From Leptidea sinapis (Eukaryota; Arthropoda; Insecta; Lepidoptera; Pieridae): a stretch of 64,000 nt of DNA. The stretch's first letter is position 1, and each line of letters opens with the position of its first letter. The stretch is from positions 1,178,001 through 1,242,000 of the forward strand of contig NC_066310.1 of NCBI RefSeq assembly GCF_905404315.1. Reading direction: 5' to 3'. Made by a program: the position numbers and the translations under genes. The notes under the pieces are model-generated. The model searched no databases. It had not been told where the DNA came from and worked only from the letters and a program-made list of their open reading frames with translations. Positions 32,970 to 45,649 of the stretch are shown here, piece by piece.

Positions 32970-34150
32970 CTTCACATCTCATATGAGAACTTAAAACGTT
33001 TTTTTTTTTAATTTATTTAGATTTAACTACATTCTTGCCATTTTGTTCGATGCCATTTTAGTATCTGGTAGGAATATATAGTCTTTGCTGTAGAAATTTT
33101 GGGAAATCTGTCCTTAGACTGAACTTTTTCTTTTCCAATGTACATACATCATCTTACTTACCTTTAGTTAACACGGGTTTCACCACATTCTGTGAAGCCT
33201 GACCAATATTTGACCACGACATTTTTAGGACGTTCTTATCGTATGTGATCCCCCTTTTTTAATTGATATTAATATTTTCCCAAACGGTTCGGGTTCAATA
33301 CTAAAAGATTTGCAAAAGACGTCACAGTTCATTAGGTTTCTTTCACTGAGCTCGATATAATATCTTCAAATATCAAGTCAACACCTATCTTGTTTCAAAT
33401 GAGTACAATATGTTTCGTGGTGAATTCCCTTTTGAAGAATATAGAATTGCACTACCTATAAGATGGCAGTAAGTCAAGTCATCGAAAAAATGGCACATAA
33501 TTATATACTGTAAATTAACTGTATTTAAAGTAGATTAACTTGATTTCAAATTTGTGTAGCATATTATTTTAAAATAAATACGAATGTAAAAATTTCAAAA
33601 TACCATAAAGCTTTGGTGACATAATAGTTGCATATTTACTATCAAGGTAGAATCCATATAGAGATTTGGTGAATTCTGGATGTAACAGCATTGACAGCCT
33701 TTCTTTTTCTAGCATCACATGACCGCCCTGATCTTTTATGGTCTTCGAAAGAAGAGAGGATCATATATAGGTATAAACATACCATCAAGTGACCTGTAAG
33801 TATGCTCGTTAGTCAGTAAAAAAAATTCTTCCAAAGTGCATTAAAAACAGATTAACATGACGACCCATTGTAATGCTAAAGCAGGAAATTGATAGAAATA
33901 TAATTGTATCTAGGATCATTTATTTCGATTTGCGATTGAGAATATTTTACACAATAATTGAAGAATATTTCGGAGATAAGGCGTGTAGTTACAGGTACTT
34001 TAATTGTTACGTCAATACCCACTTCTCATTTAACTGCTATATTTTATTATAAAAGCTGGGATTTTATAATGTTACCTTATTTGCTAATATGTTTATGTTA
34101 ACTACCTACTCTTATCTCAGTACTTAGAAGAATGTTATTATATTTGTTAC
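32970..34150. other. Single-copy stretch with one shared repeat
   Basis: 33655-33775 is the second copy of the repeat at 14935-15045 (ACAGCATTGACAGCC, CCCTGATCTTTTATGGTC) and lacks the palindrome. The rest is AT-rich without identified features. Confidence 0.4.
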
Positions 34151-34154
34151 ATAA

Positions 34155-34320
34155 TTATGAATGAATGAATGAAGCCTTTATTGCGAGCAAACTAAAAGGG
34201 TACATTTTTAACTTATGCTACAACTTAATATCCTAAATGATTATAATTATATTTCACCTAATATATGTTATATCTTATGTTAGTCATTGCTCGCTTGTCA
34301 GCCGACTAGGCCTCCTTTAC
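34155..34320 (-). repeat. Possible LINE 3' end with ATGA microsatellite
   Basis: ATGAATGAATGAATGAA at 34157-34173, followed by GCCTTTATTGCGAGCAAAC. Tail-repeat plus unique sequence resembles a non-LTR 3' end, but no second copy or coding part is present. Confidence 0.3.
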
Positions 34321-34467
34321 ATAATTATAAGGGCGTTCAAATATTTTTGTGAGTTGGTAAATAGTTTTTAAGATCCAGGTAAACTCTAAGTCCTGCAAAT
34401 AAATGTCTAGTATCTAAATATGAAAAGCTAAAGTGAAATAAACTAGTGATACTTTATTTTTATTTAG

Positions 34468-34634
34468 TTCGTGCGGTGCAGATTGGATACAAATTTTCTG
34501 TTGCTACAAATCTTCGTACTCGAATGCGGCGTCATTTTCTGACGCGTGATGGTCAGCATTCATCGCAGTGTGGCTTCGCCCTTACAGAACGTTGCGCAAA
34601 ACTAACATTGCCACCGGGCGCGGTGCTACACTAA
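34468..34634 (+). CDS. Candidate terminal exon
   Basis: Strong acceptor (actttatttttatttag) at 34467. In the frame entered with two bases there are 54 further codons and TAA at 34632-34634 (includes RAVQIGYKFSVATNLR and CAKLTLPPGAVLH). It would follow 32287 in phase. Another frame is open for about 25 codons, so frame choice is not secure. No domain recognised. Confidence 0.22.
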
Positions 34635-34864
34635 TAACTATTAAAACTAGACGCCGGTGATAGTCTCTTGTAGTTGTAATGTATAATTTTATGACTGAAT
34701 TTACGATTTACACGGGTTTGGGAGTCATTGATCTTTGATGTGTATGATTTATATCAGTTTTATTTCAATGTTTACGTTCTCAGTAACAGGAAGTGTGGGC
34801 ATGCTATTCTAGAGAACTTGTGCCTTGCATACAAACAATTATACGCTTTAATGGTTGGAACAGA

Positions 34865-36020
34865 ACAAATACAAAGTCAAATAAATTTTGTTTAAAATAG
34901 GATTTTAAATAACTTGATATTCGTCAAAAATTACCACCCATTCCGAATTTATGTCCTGAGAATATCGGGCGCAATTCAATAAAATTATTATTTAAATAGG
35001 CTTAATTCGATCGCTCCATCCCCAAGCTGTGGTATTATTGAGAAATTAATTATGTTACCACATAAACGCTTTTTAACCAACTTCAAAACAGGAAGAGGTT
35101 CTCAATTCGTCGGTATTTTTTTATGTTTGTTAACTCAGAACTTTCGACTGGGTGAACCGATTTTGATCATTGTTTTTTATTTGAAAGCCATTGATGGCAT
35201 CCAAGAGAAACCCATAAAAGTCTTAACTTTGCTGTAAGTTATGTGCGCGACAAATTTACGAATAACTCAATATCGCACCTACTTTCTTTCTTTGATTTCT
35301 ATGATTATTTTCTTGGAAAGTCTTTCTTTTATTGGAAGGATATAGTTCAATGATAATTTGGTTAGGTTCTGATTATGGGATCCATGACAAAGTAACGGAA
35401 CTCTTCAATTCTTAGGAACAAATAAACGATACTCGGCCGAATCTTTTTTATGCTATCCGGATATTTGACTCACTTATAGTAACGTCGTTATGGTCAAGAA
35501 ATTGTCGTAGTAAGGGTGCGAAAATTTCTAACTGCAATGCGATTACGTTCATTGCTGCATTGCAAAATTTAGTAGATCTACACATATTTCGACAAATTAT
35601 TCGTTAGTGTACATCAGATTCACTAAAAATTTAAAAATAAAAAAAAATAAAAACAACCGACTTCAAAACTTTTTAGTACTAAGTATTAGTAGTAGTTGCA
35701 TATTATTATATCTATTGTTTTGGAATAGTGTTTTTGAAATCGGTTGTTTTTTTGTTAAAATTTGTTTTATTTATCTTTTGAATTCCTGATATTTTCAAAC
35801 ATTTTCTGGGATCACATTGTTAAAAACATAATATACATCCCCCAACAAAGAACTTACTAACACAACTTAACCGTTTAGTAGTTTATTATTGTTCCTGGTG
35901 TTAATTTTCACTTTGATTAAGACAATTTTTTGCAAATTCACTAATATTTCTATGTACATACATTACATTATCAATACTTTATTGAGAGGCTACAGTTAGA
36001 ATTATTATTAATTGTTAAAA
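34865..36020 (-). mobile_element. K1 LINE fragment split by an F element
   Basis: The K1 3' part is at 34865-35066 (TTTAAAATAGGA, CCTGAGAATATCGGGCGC) and the upstream C-terminal part at about 35790-36000 (ACATTTTCTGGGATCACATT, GTTCCTGGTGTTAA, TGCAAATTCACTAATA). They are collinear with the intact K1 copy at 26400-27000 once the F element between them is removed. Confidence 0.75.
35067..35768 (+). mobile_element. F element nested in K1
   Basis: About 700 bp, noncoding. It starts AACCAACTTCAAAAC and ends TTTTTGAAATCGGTTG, so the ends are inverted repeats of an AACCGACTTCAAAA core. Its first 550 bp match 63103-63540 (CCATGACAAAGTAACGGAAC, TTCATTGCTGCATTG). Before the terminal part it carries an extra internal AACCGACTTC copy at about 35655. 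TTAA occurs at both junctions, a possible target duplication. Confidence 0.65.
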
Positions 36021-36029
36021 AATTTCTCA

Positions 36030-36880
36030 AAATGATCATTTAGGTCGATGAGAAAATACAGCGTATAGACGATCTGACATTAAGTGCGTGCGTTAGTAAG
36101 TGGTTTACAATTCAAAATACTAAGGAGCCACAAAATGCCAAGTGTGGCTGACTGTTTAGGACTTGTTAGTGAAAATCGGTTACAGTAACAATAGATTCAC
36201 TTTACCTTTGTATCTCTGTAAGAGATGTTCTTCTTTATTCCAAGCTTTGTCTGTCTGTACCCTAGTATGTTGTAAACCTATGGGTGCGGCCAACTGTTGT
36301 CAAGAAGTGTCTTTTTTATTAATTATGCTTAGAATTGAAATGTTTATGAAAAAAATTAGTTTAATATTTCACTTGTATACTTCATTCACATAATATTTCT
36401 TCAAAAAGTAACTGTCCATCATAATATCTTACAAAAAGGGAATACAATAAACAACAATATCAAAACATGGAGCATCTCAAAAGTAAACCGGGCGGCCCGT
36501 ATTACGTAACGCAGTTGCTTTCCAACAATAAAGCAGAGAGCACTTACAGATAACATTGGACAAATCTATTTCTATTGCTTAAGAGTGATGCTATTGGGCA
36601 ATAGATGGCGTTAATTAGTAATTTGTCATCGAAAGCTGCTATTACGAGCTTCTGAATGATAAGATCCGATATGCCGGGTGGCCAGGCAAAGATTATTATT
36701 AGCGCAGATACTGTACTCAAGTTTTTTAACGACTTAGCGCAGAAAGACAGCACTGAACTTTAATTAAATGAATAACAATACTATTTTCATAAAAAAAATA
36801 ACAAATAATAAAGAGATCGAGTGCAAACTTGTTAAAAGTAACTACAATTATAACGTAGTAAAAAATTGATATAACAATTA
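36030..36880. other. AT-rich stretch, nothing identified
   Basis: 36058-36098 shares a short GCGTATAGACGATCTGACA word pattern with 52655-52690 but no larger match. Frames of 76 and 69 codons show no domain. Confidence 0.3.
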
Positions 36881-36884
36881 TTTG

Positions 36885-37480
36885 TAAATTATTTTATTTT
36901 TATTTTATTTTATTTATTTAATAGGTACACACAACAGAATTACAACAAATACATAATAAAAAAAAATAAACTATCAGCTAAATACAAGATAGGCTGCAAC
37001 TCCACGAGGGTGTGTACTCAGCATGTTTAGCATAAGTTGATAACTATGCAAATACAACAGAAATAGCGATTTTAAAAGTAACTTTAGGTAATGTAGTATT
37101 ATAAAAGAAAAAGATAGAGAGAATATATATTTGGACAAATAGAAGTGAATAATTATGGTAGTTAAATTAAGATGCTTTTTTAAAAATTTAAACTAATTAA
37201 GGAATTTATATAAACTAGATTTCCATTTACAAACAGATGAACTATGGATGTCAGGTACTTCACTGATTTCGAGTAGTAGTGCATTGTATTGACGACAAAT
37301 TCTATAGATGGGGTTTTGGAAGGACACGTTATTATTGCAGAACGGAATAATAAAAGGCTGTTCATGTCTTGAAGACCGATTGGGAACTCTTAGATGGATA
37401 TTCGACAAGAGGGAAGTAGAAATTGTGCCATCCAGTATTTTGTATAAAGTCGTTAGGCCATGCAATTTACAGAAAGATCA
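36885..37480 (-). mobile_element. LINE L, ORF2 C-terminus and 3' end
   Basis: The minus frame 37465-37193 gives YKILDGTISTSLLSNIHLRV and then NPIYRICRQYNAL, the ordering of jockey/CR1-group C-termini (compare LINE H). The 3' UTR runs to an AATAAAATAAAATAA-like tail at 36885-36920. 5'-truncated. Confidence 0.65.
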
Positions 37481-37484
37481 CTAG

Positions 37485-38965
37485 TTTAGTCAGATCAGAG
37501 AAAGATCAATAGTTTAAAGACAATCTTTAATTGATCGATAGGTTTTGATAAACAATAAAGATATGCATTAAGGGGTTAATTTTGAATTATGGGATCTGAA
37601 ATTTAATTTTGTAATAACTGTGACAATATTCTTTGACGAAAGAAGGTGTCCGCTTAAAAACAAACTATAAGACTTAAGTTTCGGCGTTAAAAACACTATT
37701 AACCTATTTTATTTGAAAGTAACTTCGTTTACGAACTTTTAAACATTTTCAAACGATATTGACCTCTATGCTGCTTCTACAAAGTTGTATTTTCTATTGA
37801 CTAATAACTTTTAAAGAGCTGTAACGGTTGGTATAAGTACTTGGTTGATGTATTTACATTTAAATGAAAGAGGGAACGATAATATTATTTTTATTGCACT
37901 ATTGGCTTTAGTGTAATCAGAGATGAGCGTCGAACATGAACATCTTATGTAATATATGAAACACTGCACTGTACAAAGGTGTAATGTTTTTATTTTTTAT
38001 TTTTATTCATTCTTTATTCATACTAGGATGCCGCAATCGCTAGTCATACTGCTTCGCTGCGGCGTATATTTGAGCTAAGCGAGGTAAACTAAGTCTATGT
38101 ACAAAAACAAAATTAATCCAAACAAAAACATTTAATAGAATCTTTTGGAATTTGGCACCATATTTAAACATACGGAATTAGCGCTTTATTTGGTCACATG
38201 AGCATTTCTTTTTTTTTTAATAAATATAAATAGCGCGTGCTAATTTAGAATAATTTGTAAATCATGTTTGTATTTAATTATAATAATTAAATCAAGTCGG
38301 AATTCAAAATTTTGTCTGGACAATAACCTAGAAAATTATTAAAAATTTTAAAAATTTAACACAGAAATCAATTGGGGTTACCCGGTGGGAGCTCCGCTCA
38401 GCTTTGCTTCGCTCAATTAAACATAAATAAAAAATAGGTAAAACACTTATCTTAAATACTTAACTAACTTACTGGCAAATTATGTATCGGCGCCTATTAA
38501 AATGTACATTCAGAACAACTGTTACATTTTAAACATAAATACTTCATTTAAAGTAATCGTAATAATAATATAATAATATGACATACTAGATTAGTGTATT
38601 CGTTTGTTGGAGGGTAGTTATGAAAAACATAACTCGCTAACTGCGAGTCATTTCGCATGTCTTGCATACCGAACCGATTATTTGTTCACTAATTTCTAGA
38701 CTTAAGCTTCTTTCAAGCAGCATATTAAGTAGGTATAAGATAATCTTAATTAGCATAAGATTTTGGTTAATAAGTAATTCAATTTAACTTAGACTGCTAG
38801 ACAGCCTAAATTTAAAAACTGTCTATTACACTTTTATTAATGTGTCTATTAAGAGTAAGTCACTTTGTTGATGTATTTAATATGAGGTAATAAACACATC
38901 TTCTCATTATAATTGCGATTTATAATGCATTTCTTTTTATGATTATCTTAACATTACACAATGAG
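37485..38965. other. AT-rich stretch, nothing identified
   Basis: Contains a short GC-richer piece at 38030-38095 (GCCGCAATCGCTAGTCATAC). No repeat partner in the window and no exon. Confidence 0.35.
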
Positions 38966-38967
38966 TA

Positions 38968-39178
38968 TCTAAAAACTGTAAAACTGTTGACTCTCAACAC
39001 GAAGTCTCCGGTTCGATCTTCATCCTTCACATATCAATATGTTTTCGGTTTTCGAAACCATATGTCATTGGACGCTTTATTAGTTTTACAAAGCTCTTGT
39101 ATTTTCTCTGGAGTTAAAACTGGGTATGTATGTAGGCTTTTTCCTTCTTCCATTAAAGAAAAACTATACCACTATTTA
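38968..39178 (+). repeat. S2 SINE
   Basis: B-box TCCGGTTCGATC near 39007, linker AATATGTTTTCGGTTTTCGA identical to the 24962 copy, then GGACGCTTTATTAG, TTTTCTCTGGAGTT and an A-rich end. The J1-like tail is diverged. Confidence 0.6.
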
Positions 39179-39344
39179 TAAATGTATCCTCTTCACCTTG
39201 TTTGAAATCATAATATAATGACCCAGAAGATATAGGAATAACATTTTACAAACATAACTGAATTACTCCCAGCGACCAAAATACCTGTTCCTTTATAGAT
39301 CGCTGACTTACATAACTTAACGTAACCATAATTTAGATACTAGA

Positions 39345-39745
39345 AATAATTACAAGCTTATAGTTCCTTTCTACAAGCTCTGTAAAATAAACAATACTTT
39401 TGCATGCAATGGTATTAAATTTTAATATTAAATTACCAAAAAATGTATCTGAATTATCAATAAATAAATTTAAATCTTTCATTAAACGCAGACTTATGTC
39501 GAAATATTGAAGATTACGTAAACGATAGTACAATTTGGAATTGAATAGAATTATAATAAGTTTTTTTTATGGATTTTATGGTTCAGTCTTGTATTGTTTT
39601 AGTGGTTAGCATTATTTTAAAAATATGTATATGTTTAAGCTATTGTGTAATTAACATGTATCTAGATTATATTTTTAGTGATTGACGTTGACGAGCAATC
39701 TTTTGATTTTATGTCAATAAAATATTTTTGACTTTGACTTACTTC
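39345..39745 (+). mobile_element. LINE K3, last codons and 3' UTR
   Basis: Plus-strand frame near 39400-39510 gives LPKNVSELSINKFKSFIKRR, closely comparable to the K1 and K2 C-termini (VPATVQALSINKFKCFIKK). The 3' UTR ends AATAAAATATTTTTGACTTT with a short TTGACTT repeat. Everything upstream is lost. Confidence 0.55.
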
Positions 39746-39749
39746 TTTA

Positions 39750-40550
39750 AACACTTTGACCAACTGATTCTTCCAAATAATTTCAGGAACATAACTGTTA
39801 AGCTAACAACTGTCGTATATTACTTTTATTTATTTGCAGTATGTGTGGATTAATAAGTTATATCTACAGTACCCTTAATAACTTTTGTGTTTTTATTTAT
39901 TACATTACAATTGTTTTCTTATTTGACGCATCACTTTATATACGTATAATTATTCTAGTTATAATAATTTGTAAATTTGTTTATATGATAAATAGTTGAT
40001 TTAAAAGAGTGGTAATGAGTTACTGAACTGTTTAGGGCGGAATGAAGGCCAGGGTGCGGGAGGGGCAACAACATTCATACATATCAGTAACTTGCTACTT
40101 CTTCTTATTAAAGCTCAACCTTTTCCGAAGTGGTGGTAAATGGTAAAAAGAAAAAACTTTTGACATTCATAAATGTCATTTCGTTGACCTAAATGATTAA
40201 ATTGATCTCGCCACACATAACGGTGACAGCACGTAATGTCTCTTGCCTCGTATCTTTATCGTAGCTTCCTGAAGTTGTTCGTCTATATAATTATGAACTG
40301 GTAATCGCATACATTTCCGGTATGTCTGCGGGCTATGGTTGTCGATACACTCTCCTGTACTTGTGTATTACCGCTTAGTACCGTTTATAAAATAGCCTGT
40401 AGGACGGGAAAGTAATCGATAGTAAGTAATAAATAACACAAAAATAATTATTTTAATTACAAGTAGAACAGCTGCAAAAGCATAAACTAAAGCAGAAAAC
40501 AAGGCCCTTGTCTAAATACAGAAGATAAAGATGTTCATGAATCGATGATA
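39750..40550. other. AT-rich stretch, nothing identified
   Basis: No repeat family and no exon seen. Confidence 0.4.
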
Positions 40551-40555
40551 TTATA

Positions 40556-40625
40556 GTTCAAATTCAAATTCAAATATATTTATTCAAAATAGGATTCAAA
40601 ATCACTTATAGAACATCATAAACAT
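40556..40625 (-). mobile_element. K1 LINE extreme 3' end
   Basis: Only the terminus is present: TTCAAATTCAAATTCAAATA, TTTATTCAAAATAGGA and AATCACTTATAGAACATC. The tail repeats are intact; the insertion is truncated to about 70 bp. Confidence 0.6.
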
Positions 40626-40975
40626 GAAACTCGGCGCTGGAGCTGCTAAGGGATCGATCATCATTTAACCCGATTGTCTTCGAAATCAAAAACCTTATCC
40701 GGCGGGCCCGAAATATGGATAAAACCATTCGGTTCCGCTGGGTTCGAGAGGGCTGACCACTTGGCGAAGGACGCGGCGCTCCATTCGAAATTAAGGGCTG
40801 CATACGATGGAGTGCCGGTTTCCACTCTTCGCCGCAAGATAAGAGCCAAGACCTCGACGTCTGGCAGGAACGCTACACCGCGGGTCAAACCGCAAGTGTC
40901 ACTAAAGTGTTTCTTCCAGACGTCAAGGAGTCCTACAAGCTGATATGTGAGGAAACTCCAGTTTTGTACATTTCG
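40625..40975 (+). pseudogene. LINE RNase H-domain fragment
   Basis: The plus frame contains GSAGFERADHLAKDAALHS, the last catalytic Asp region of non-LTR RNase H domains (GNExADxLAK), then YDGVPVSTLRRKIR and a KCFF motif as in R1/I-type C-terminal tails. Frameshifts follow. GC-richer than its surroundings. No reverse-transcriptase part remains. Confidence 0.65.
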
Positions 40976-41455
40976 GATCATATTGTAGAATCATATATAT
41001 CAACAATAATTGTTACTCCAGCCAATTGACCTTGTTTCATAGCAGCAAGTGACGAAATGTTAAGCCGCATTATCTTTTAAAACAGTAACTGTATTATCCA
41101 ATCCGACACGCTTTGTAAAATTAGCAAAGGAAGTAGCGTACCGTATTTGTCACCATAAGCAAATTATGTAAAAATCTATGAGTAGAACATCTTATGTATG
41201 TGTATATGATATAATAGGAATATGCAATGTGGGAAGACGAGGTCGAGGCACAGATAAATATTTTAATACAATTAAGGCAATTATAACATAATATATAATT
41301 AAATTATTTTCCGTGAGAGGTCAGAATTTTGTTCTGCAGAAATCAGAGCACCAACAACAGTCGCGTCTACTGATAGTAAGTGTGACAGAAGATTGACAAG
41401 TAACTGACAATAGACGTCCATTGTAAACGTCATCTAGACAATTTGACGAAATGCC

Positions 41456-41754
41456 CGGAAGTGGGAGGCTCCTTTAGACCTCCTCCGGCTAGATTTTGGG
41501 TACGAAAACGGCGCCTCTTTCTACCGTGAAACAGTAATGTGTAAGCATTATTGTGTTACGGTCTGAAGGGCGCCGGAGCTAGTGAAATTTTTGGGCAAAT
41601 GAGACTTAACATCTTATGTCTCAATGTGACGATCGCAGTTGTAGTGCTGCTCAGAATTTTTGGGATTTCCAAAAATCCTGAGCGGCACTGCATTGTTACA
41701 ATAACCGTCAACTGAACGTCCTGATCGTCTCGTCCCTTACTGTCATAAGAAAAG
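41456..41754 (-). repeat. Family A copy
   Basis: Minus-sense, near full length, from GGGAGGCTCCTTTAG to CGTCTCGTCCCTTA. The hairpin is present, with arm pairing GTAGTGCTGCTCAG and CTGAGCGGCACTGC (one mismatch each side). Confidence 0.75.
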
Positions 41755-41879
41755 GTAGAAGATGTAGTGAGATTTTCTGAATAGTGAGACACCACGGACT
41801 GGGAATAAAGCGAACACCCTCAGTCTCTTTAATTATAAATGTTTACTGTACGATATCATATTGTTATCCATATTTTTAT

Positions 41880-42012
41880 ATAAAAAGAAGCCCGCTGAGT
41901 TTCTGGCGCCCATTCTTCTTAGGTCTGAGGCAGTCTCTTTTGAATGGGTGGTAGTTTTTGACGTTCAGTAAGTAATTTAGAATAAAAATATTTTAATTTG
42001 AATTTGAACTAT
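41880..42012 (+). mobile_element. K1 LINE 3' UTR
   Basis: GCCCGCTGAGTTTCTGGCGC, TTCTTCTTAGGTCTGAGGC, then AATAAAAATATTTTAATTTG and AATTTGAA tail. Only the 3' UTR remains. Confidence 0.7.
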
Positions 42013-42014
42013 TA

Positions 42015-42830
42015 TTTTAATTAACATAAATACAATCAGTTGATTAGTGGCAAAGTTAACATAAGTTATAGCTGATTCAAAATTTGTCCCGAGGCATACT
42101 ATTTTGATACCACTAAGGGCTTAGACCAGGGGCCCCTAGAATGTTATTATGTATTCTGAAATCCCATACATAAATAAAATGTAACTCGCTCCCAATTTAA
42201 AACAAATTAGAATCCCTTTAACCATAAAAATAATGTATGCAAACGACTAACTTTGGAAAACACAGGTGTTAGTGTCCTTACAAATTGTTTTATCCAAAAT
42301 CGAAATAAGTACAAGGGAATACGTACCGTAGCCTTGATACAATAAAGAGCATTTTCATTTGCCTTATTTGTTTAATTACCTCCACTCGTTGTGCGGTATA
42401 CCACATCTAATATATTTTTTAAAGTAATTAATTTGAGCGTAATGCCTTTTTAACACCGTATTTTATTTAGATTATTTTCCGCTTTGATTCCCAGTTTGCT
42501 TAATGTTCCGAGAGCCAATGAGTGACTCATTCGGGTGATCGTTGCACTGATAATGACTCTACTACACACATAGGATTAAAATAATTTGATAATACCTAGT
42601 CTCGAGTAACCACTAAGCACTAGGACTACGAGAGGGTTGTGATGATCACTCCATACGTCTGTTAGTATAATTTTACTGATCTTAAGTAATAATCAATTTG
42701 TGAAAATACAATTACTCACAAGTAGAGGTACATGTTAATTTCTTTATTTACTTATTCGTGTATACGAAAAAACAGTATTACAATTATAAATATTAAGAGA
42801 ACTTAAAACTTACACTTTCACCAGTGAAGT
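42015..42830. other. AT-rich stretch, nothing identified
   Basis: No family member seen. A short GC-richer segment at 42480-42640 shows no open frame with splice sites. Confidence 0.4.
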
Positions 42831-42835
42831 TTCTA

Positions 42836-44320
42836 TTTTTTTTTTATGGAATAGGAGGACAAACGGGCGTAAAGCGCGACCTGTTCTTAAGTGATCACCG
42901 CCGCCCACAATCTCTTGCAACACCAGAGAAATCACAGGAGCGTTGCCGGCTTTAAGGAAGGTACGCGCTTTTTTTGAAGGTACCCATGTCGTATCGTCTC
43001 GGAAACGACAAGGAAGATAATTTCATCGGCCGGCTTGAAGTATTGCCATGCGCTGTTTCTTCGAAGGCAATTTGGCTTTGCCCTCCAGGTGGCCACGCAA
43101 TTGGCAATTGCTCGAGATTACGAGACGAAGAGCGGTGATACGACAAATGGGTTTTTTTGTCGTAAACGCGCAAACTCAAGTCTTCTGTGGGTAAAATTGG
43201 ACAAGGTTCAATTTACCCCATTCCACAACCTTCTCAAGAAAGGACTCGATAGAAGACTCAAGTTTCTGCCGGCCCTGGTCGACGAGAGAGACCTGCATGG
43301 CCCGTGTATACGGCATCACCAGTGCTGTCGTCTGTATAGCAATGTATGTTGGAGGTGTCCAACATTTCATTGATATGCAAAAGAAACAGTGTGGGAGATA
43401 GCACACAGCCTTGAGGCACTCCAGCATTCACGGGCTTCGGGTTCGAGCAATATCCGTTGACAACGACATGTATGCTGCGCCCAGTGATGAAACTGGAGGT
43501 CCCCTTGCACAAGCTCTCGGGAAGCCCAAATGATGGAAGTTTTGAGAGAATGTGTTAGATGGGCGGTAGGTATACCAGTAGATCACCTGTCGACCGACTA
43601 TGACGAAAGCCGTACTGTCGGTCATTGATCAACTGGTGACCCTCTAGGTATACCAAGAGCTGGCGGTTGATAATGCTCTCCATGATTTTGGAGACCAGGG
43701 AGGTAATAGCAATAGGCCTGTAGTTTGCCGGATCCAAACTGTCTCCTTTTTTCGAATCGGATTTTGGCGGAGTCTGGGACTACGCCTTTTGAATAAGAGT
43801 GCCGGAATAAACGCGTTAGCACCGGCGTCAACTCAGGGGCACACGTTCTAAGCACGATTGGAGAAATGCCATCCGGCCCGCTTGACTTCCTGACGTCCAA
43901 CGAAAACATAGCTCGCCTAACAGTTTTCTGTCTGAACTGTACTTCAAGCATAGAGCGCTGACACCGTGGGATGGTCGGCCGTGTTTTTCCGTTGTCGTCA
44001 AGAGTCGAATTGTAGGCGAAAAGAGTGCACAGGAGATCGGCTTTCTCTTTTGTCGTATGGGCCAGGGTGTCATACCTCATGTGAAACGGCGGCAGCGTCG
44101 GCTAATTGATGTTACCAAGAGCAGCTTTCGACAACGACCAGAACTTGAGTCTTCCGGTCGGGTAACTGGAAAGCTGCTCGCCGATTTTGACGACGTGCAT
44201 CGAATTCGCACGGGCGATTTGCCGCTTAAAAAATCTGGAAACACGGTTATATTTCCTCTTAAGAACTTTGCGGTTCGGATCCAACCCAAGTTCGATCGGT
44301 ACCAAAACACTGTAAAATGC
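42836..44320 (-). mobile_element. J1 jockey-like LINE, longest copy
   Basis: Minus sense. Order: KYNRVSRFFKRQIARAN (near 44240), LDVRKSSGPDGISP (43900 region), PANYRPIAITSLVSKIMES, then NDRQYGFRHSRST, GVPQGCVLSPTLFLLHIN and YTDDST (43321-43338), then the C-terminal region and a short 3' end with an A-run (42836-42845). These are the fingers-palm motifs of a jockey-group reverse transcriptase. At least four frameshifts and a ~300-bp deletion near 43020 make it inactive. The upstream endonuclease and ORF1 are absent. Confidence 0.85.
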
Positions 44321-44387
44321 TTCCTATCCCATTTTCCCCCACGTTTCCTATTTCATCGAGTTTCAAATCACAATAATTCTAAAGAAG

Positions 44388-44462
44388 TTTCATTTCAAAA
44401 AGCGCGTACACCTTCCCTATAGGCCGGCAGCGCTCCTGTCATTACTCTGGTGTTGCGGGAGA
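44388..44462 (+). mobile_element. J1 LINE tail in opposite orientation
   Basis: TTTCAAAAAGCGCGTACACC and GGCCGGCAGCGCTCCTGTCA are the plus-sense J1 3' region, only about 70 bp beyond the 5' end of the minus-sense copy. Confidence 0.6.
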
Positions 44463-44664
44463 GAGTGATATAGAATATCTCATGCCCTTCAAAGTCAAAG
44501 GGAAAATAGGCAGATACTTGATTACTTAGAGATCTATCAATCTCAATCCACAATATTCAACCAGATGAAATTTTAACACATTATGTACTACTGTTCCTGC
44601 TATAACAACAAATATTGAAATTATGAAAATGAAAGAAAACCATTCCTAATGTATATATTTATTA

Positions 44665-45645
44665 CATAAATAACTCTGAGCTCGAGGAGGTGTTTGAAAC
44701 AAAGGACCTCGGAATTATCGTGGATTCAAAATTAAACTTTAAGGCACACATAGATTCTATAGTTTTAAAAGGTGCACAAATGCTGGCTTTTGTAAAGCGT
44801 AGCACGAAAGACTTCAGACTAATCAATACTAAAATCACTTTATATAATACTCTAGTTAAAAGTATTTTAGAATATGCTTGCATAGTCTGGAGCCCAAGCT
44901 ATAGCATTCACTCGCAAAGACTGGAAACCATACAAAGGAGATTTACTAAATATTTAGCATACAGTGCTCAGGGTATATCCCACAGAAGCTCTTATAGTGA
45001 CAGAAGTAAATTTTTTAAGTTGAACACCCTTTATGACCGACGTAAGAATTTAGGTTTGGTTTTCTTATATAAATTAATAAATGGTATTATTTATTGTCCT
45101 AAATTATTAGAAGCTGTTAAAATATACGTCCCTCACAACATGCCTCGTAAAGGTAATTCGTGTATTTTTTATATACCATGCTATCGAACAAACTTAGGCT
45201 CATTTTCACCAGTTCCACGACTGCTTGGCAGTACAATGAAATAAATAAAGAAATAGTGAACATAGACATATTTTCCAATAGTCTACAAGAATTTAAACGT
45301 AATCTTCGGAAACTTAACAATAAATAAAAAACACTCGGTATTTATAGAAATAAATATCTTTTTTCCCTTTAATTTGTAATAATTAAACTTATGTAACTTA
45401 AAGTCTATAATCAACTTTAAATTGTTATTAAATTTTATTTTAAATTATATTGGTAATTAGTTAATAGTTAGTAATAATAAGTATGTAATAATTAATAATT
45501 GTCACAGCAGCAACTGTGAATGTTGTGTACATCTATTATTGGTACTCGCATCAGTAATGTAATTTCCTAGATAGTGTTATATGTAATTGGTATATGTGTG
45601 TACTGCTGATGTACCTTTTAATAAATAAATAAATAAATAAATTTA
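44665..45645 (+). mobile_element. LINE H, best-preserved ORF2 C-terminus
   Basis: 184 open codons from 44690: KDLGIIVDSKLNFKAHIDS, then YNTLVKSILEYACIVWSPSY and RLETIQRRFTKYLAYSAQG. One frameshift near 45190-45220 moves to AWQYNEINKEIVNIDIF and a stop at 45325. These are the thumb and C-terminus of a jockey/CR1-group reverse transcriptase. The 3' UTR ends in AATA repeats (45619-45642). 5'-truncated; relatively young judging by the open frame. Similar in layout to LINE L. Confidence 0.85.
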
Positions 45646-45649
45646 AGAA

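Noticed and set aside
40556..40580. CRISPR-like short repeats
   Set aside because: TTCAAA units are the 3' microsatellite tail of K1; no spaced direct repeats occur anywhere in the window.
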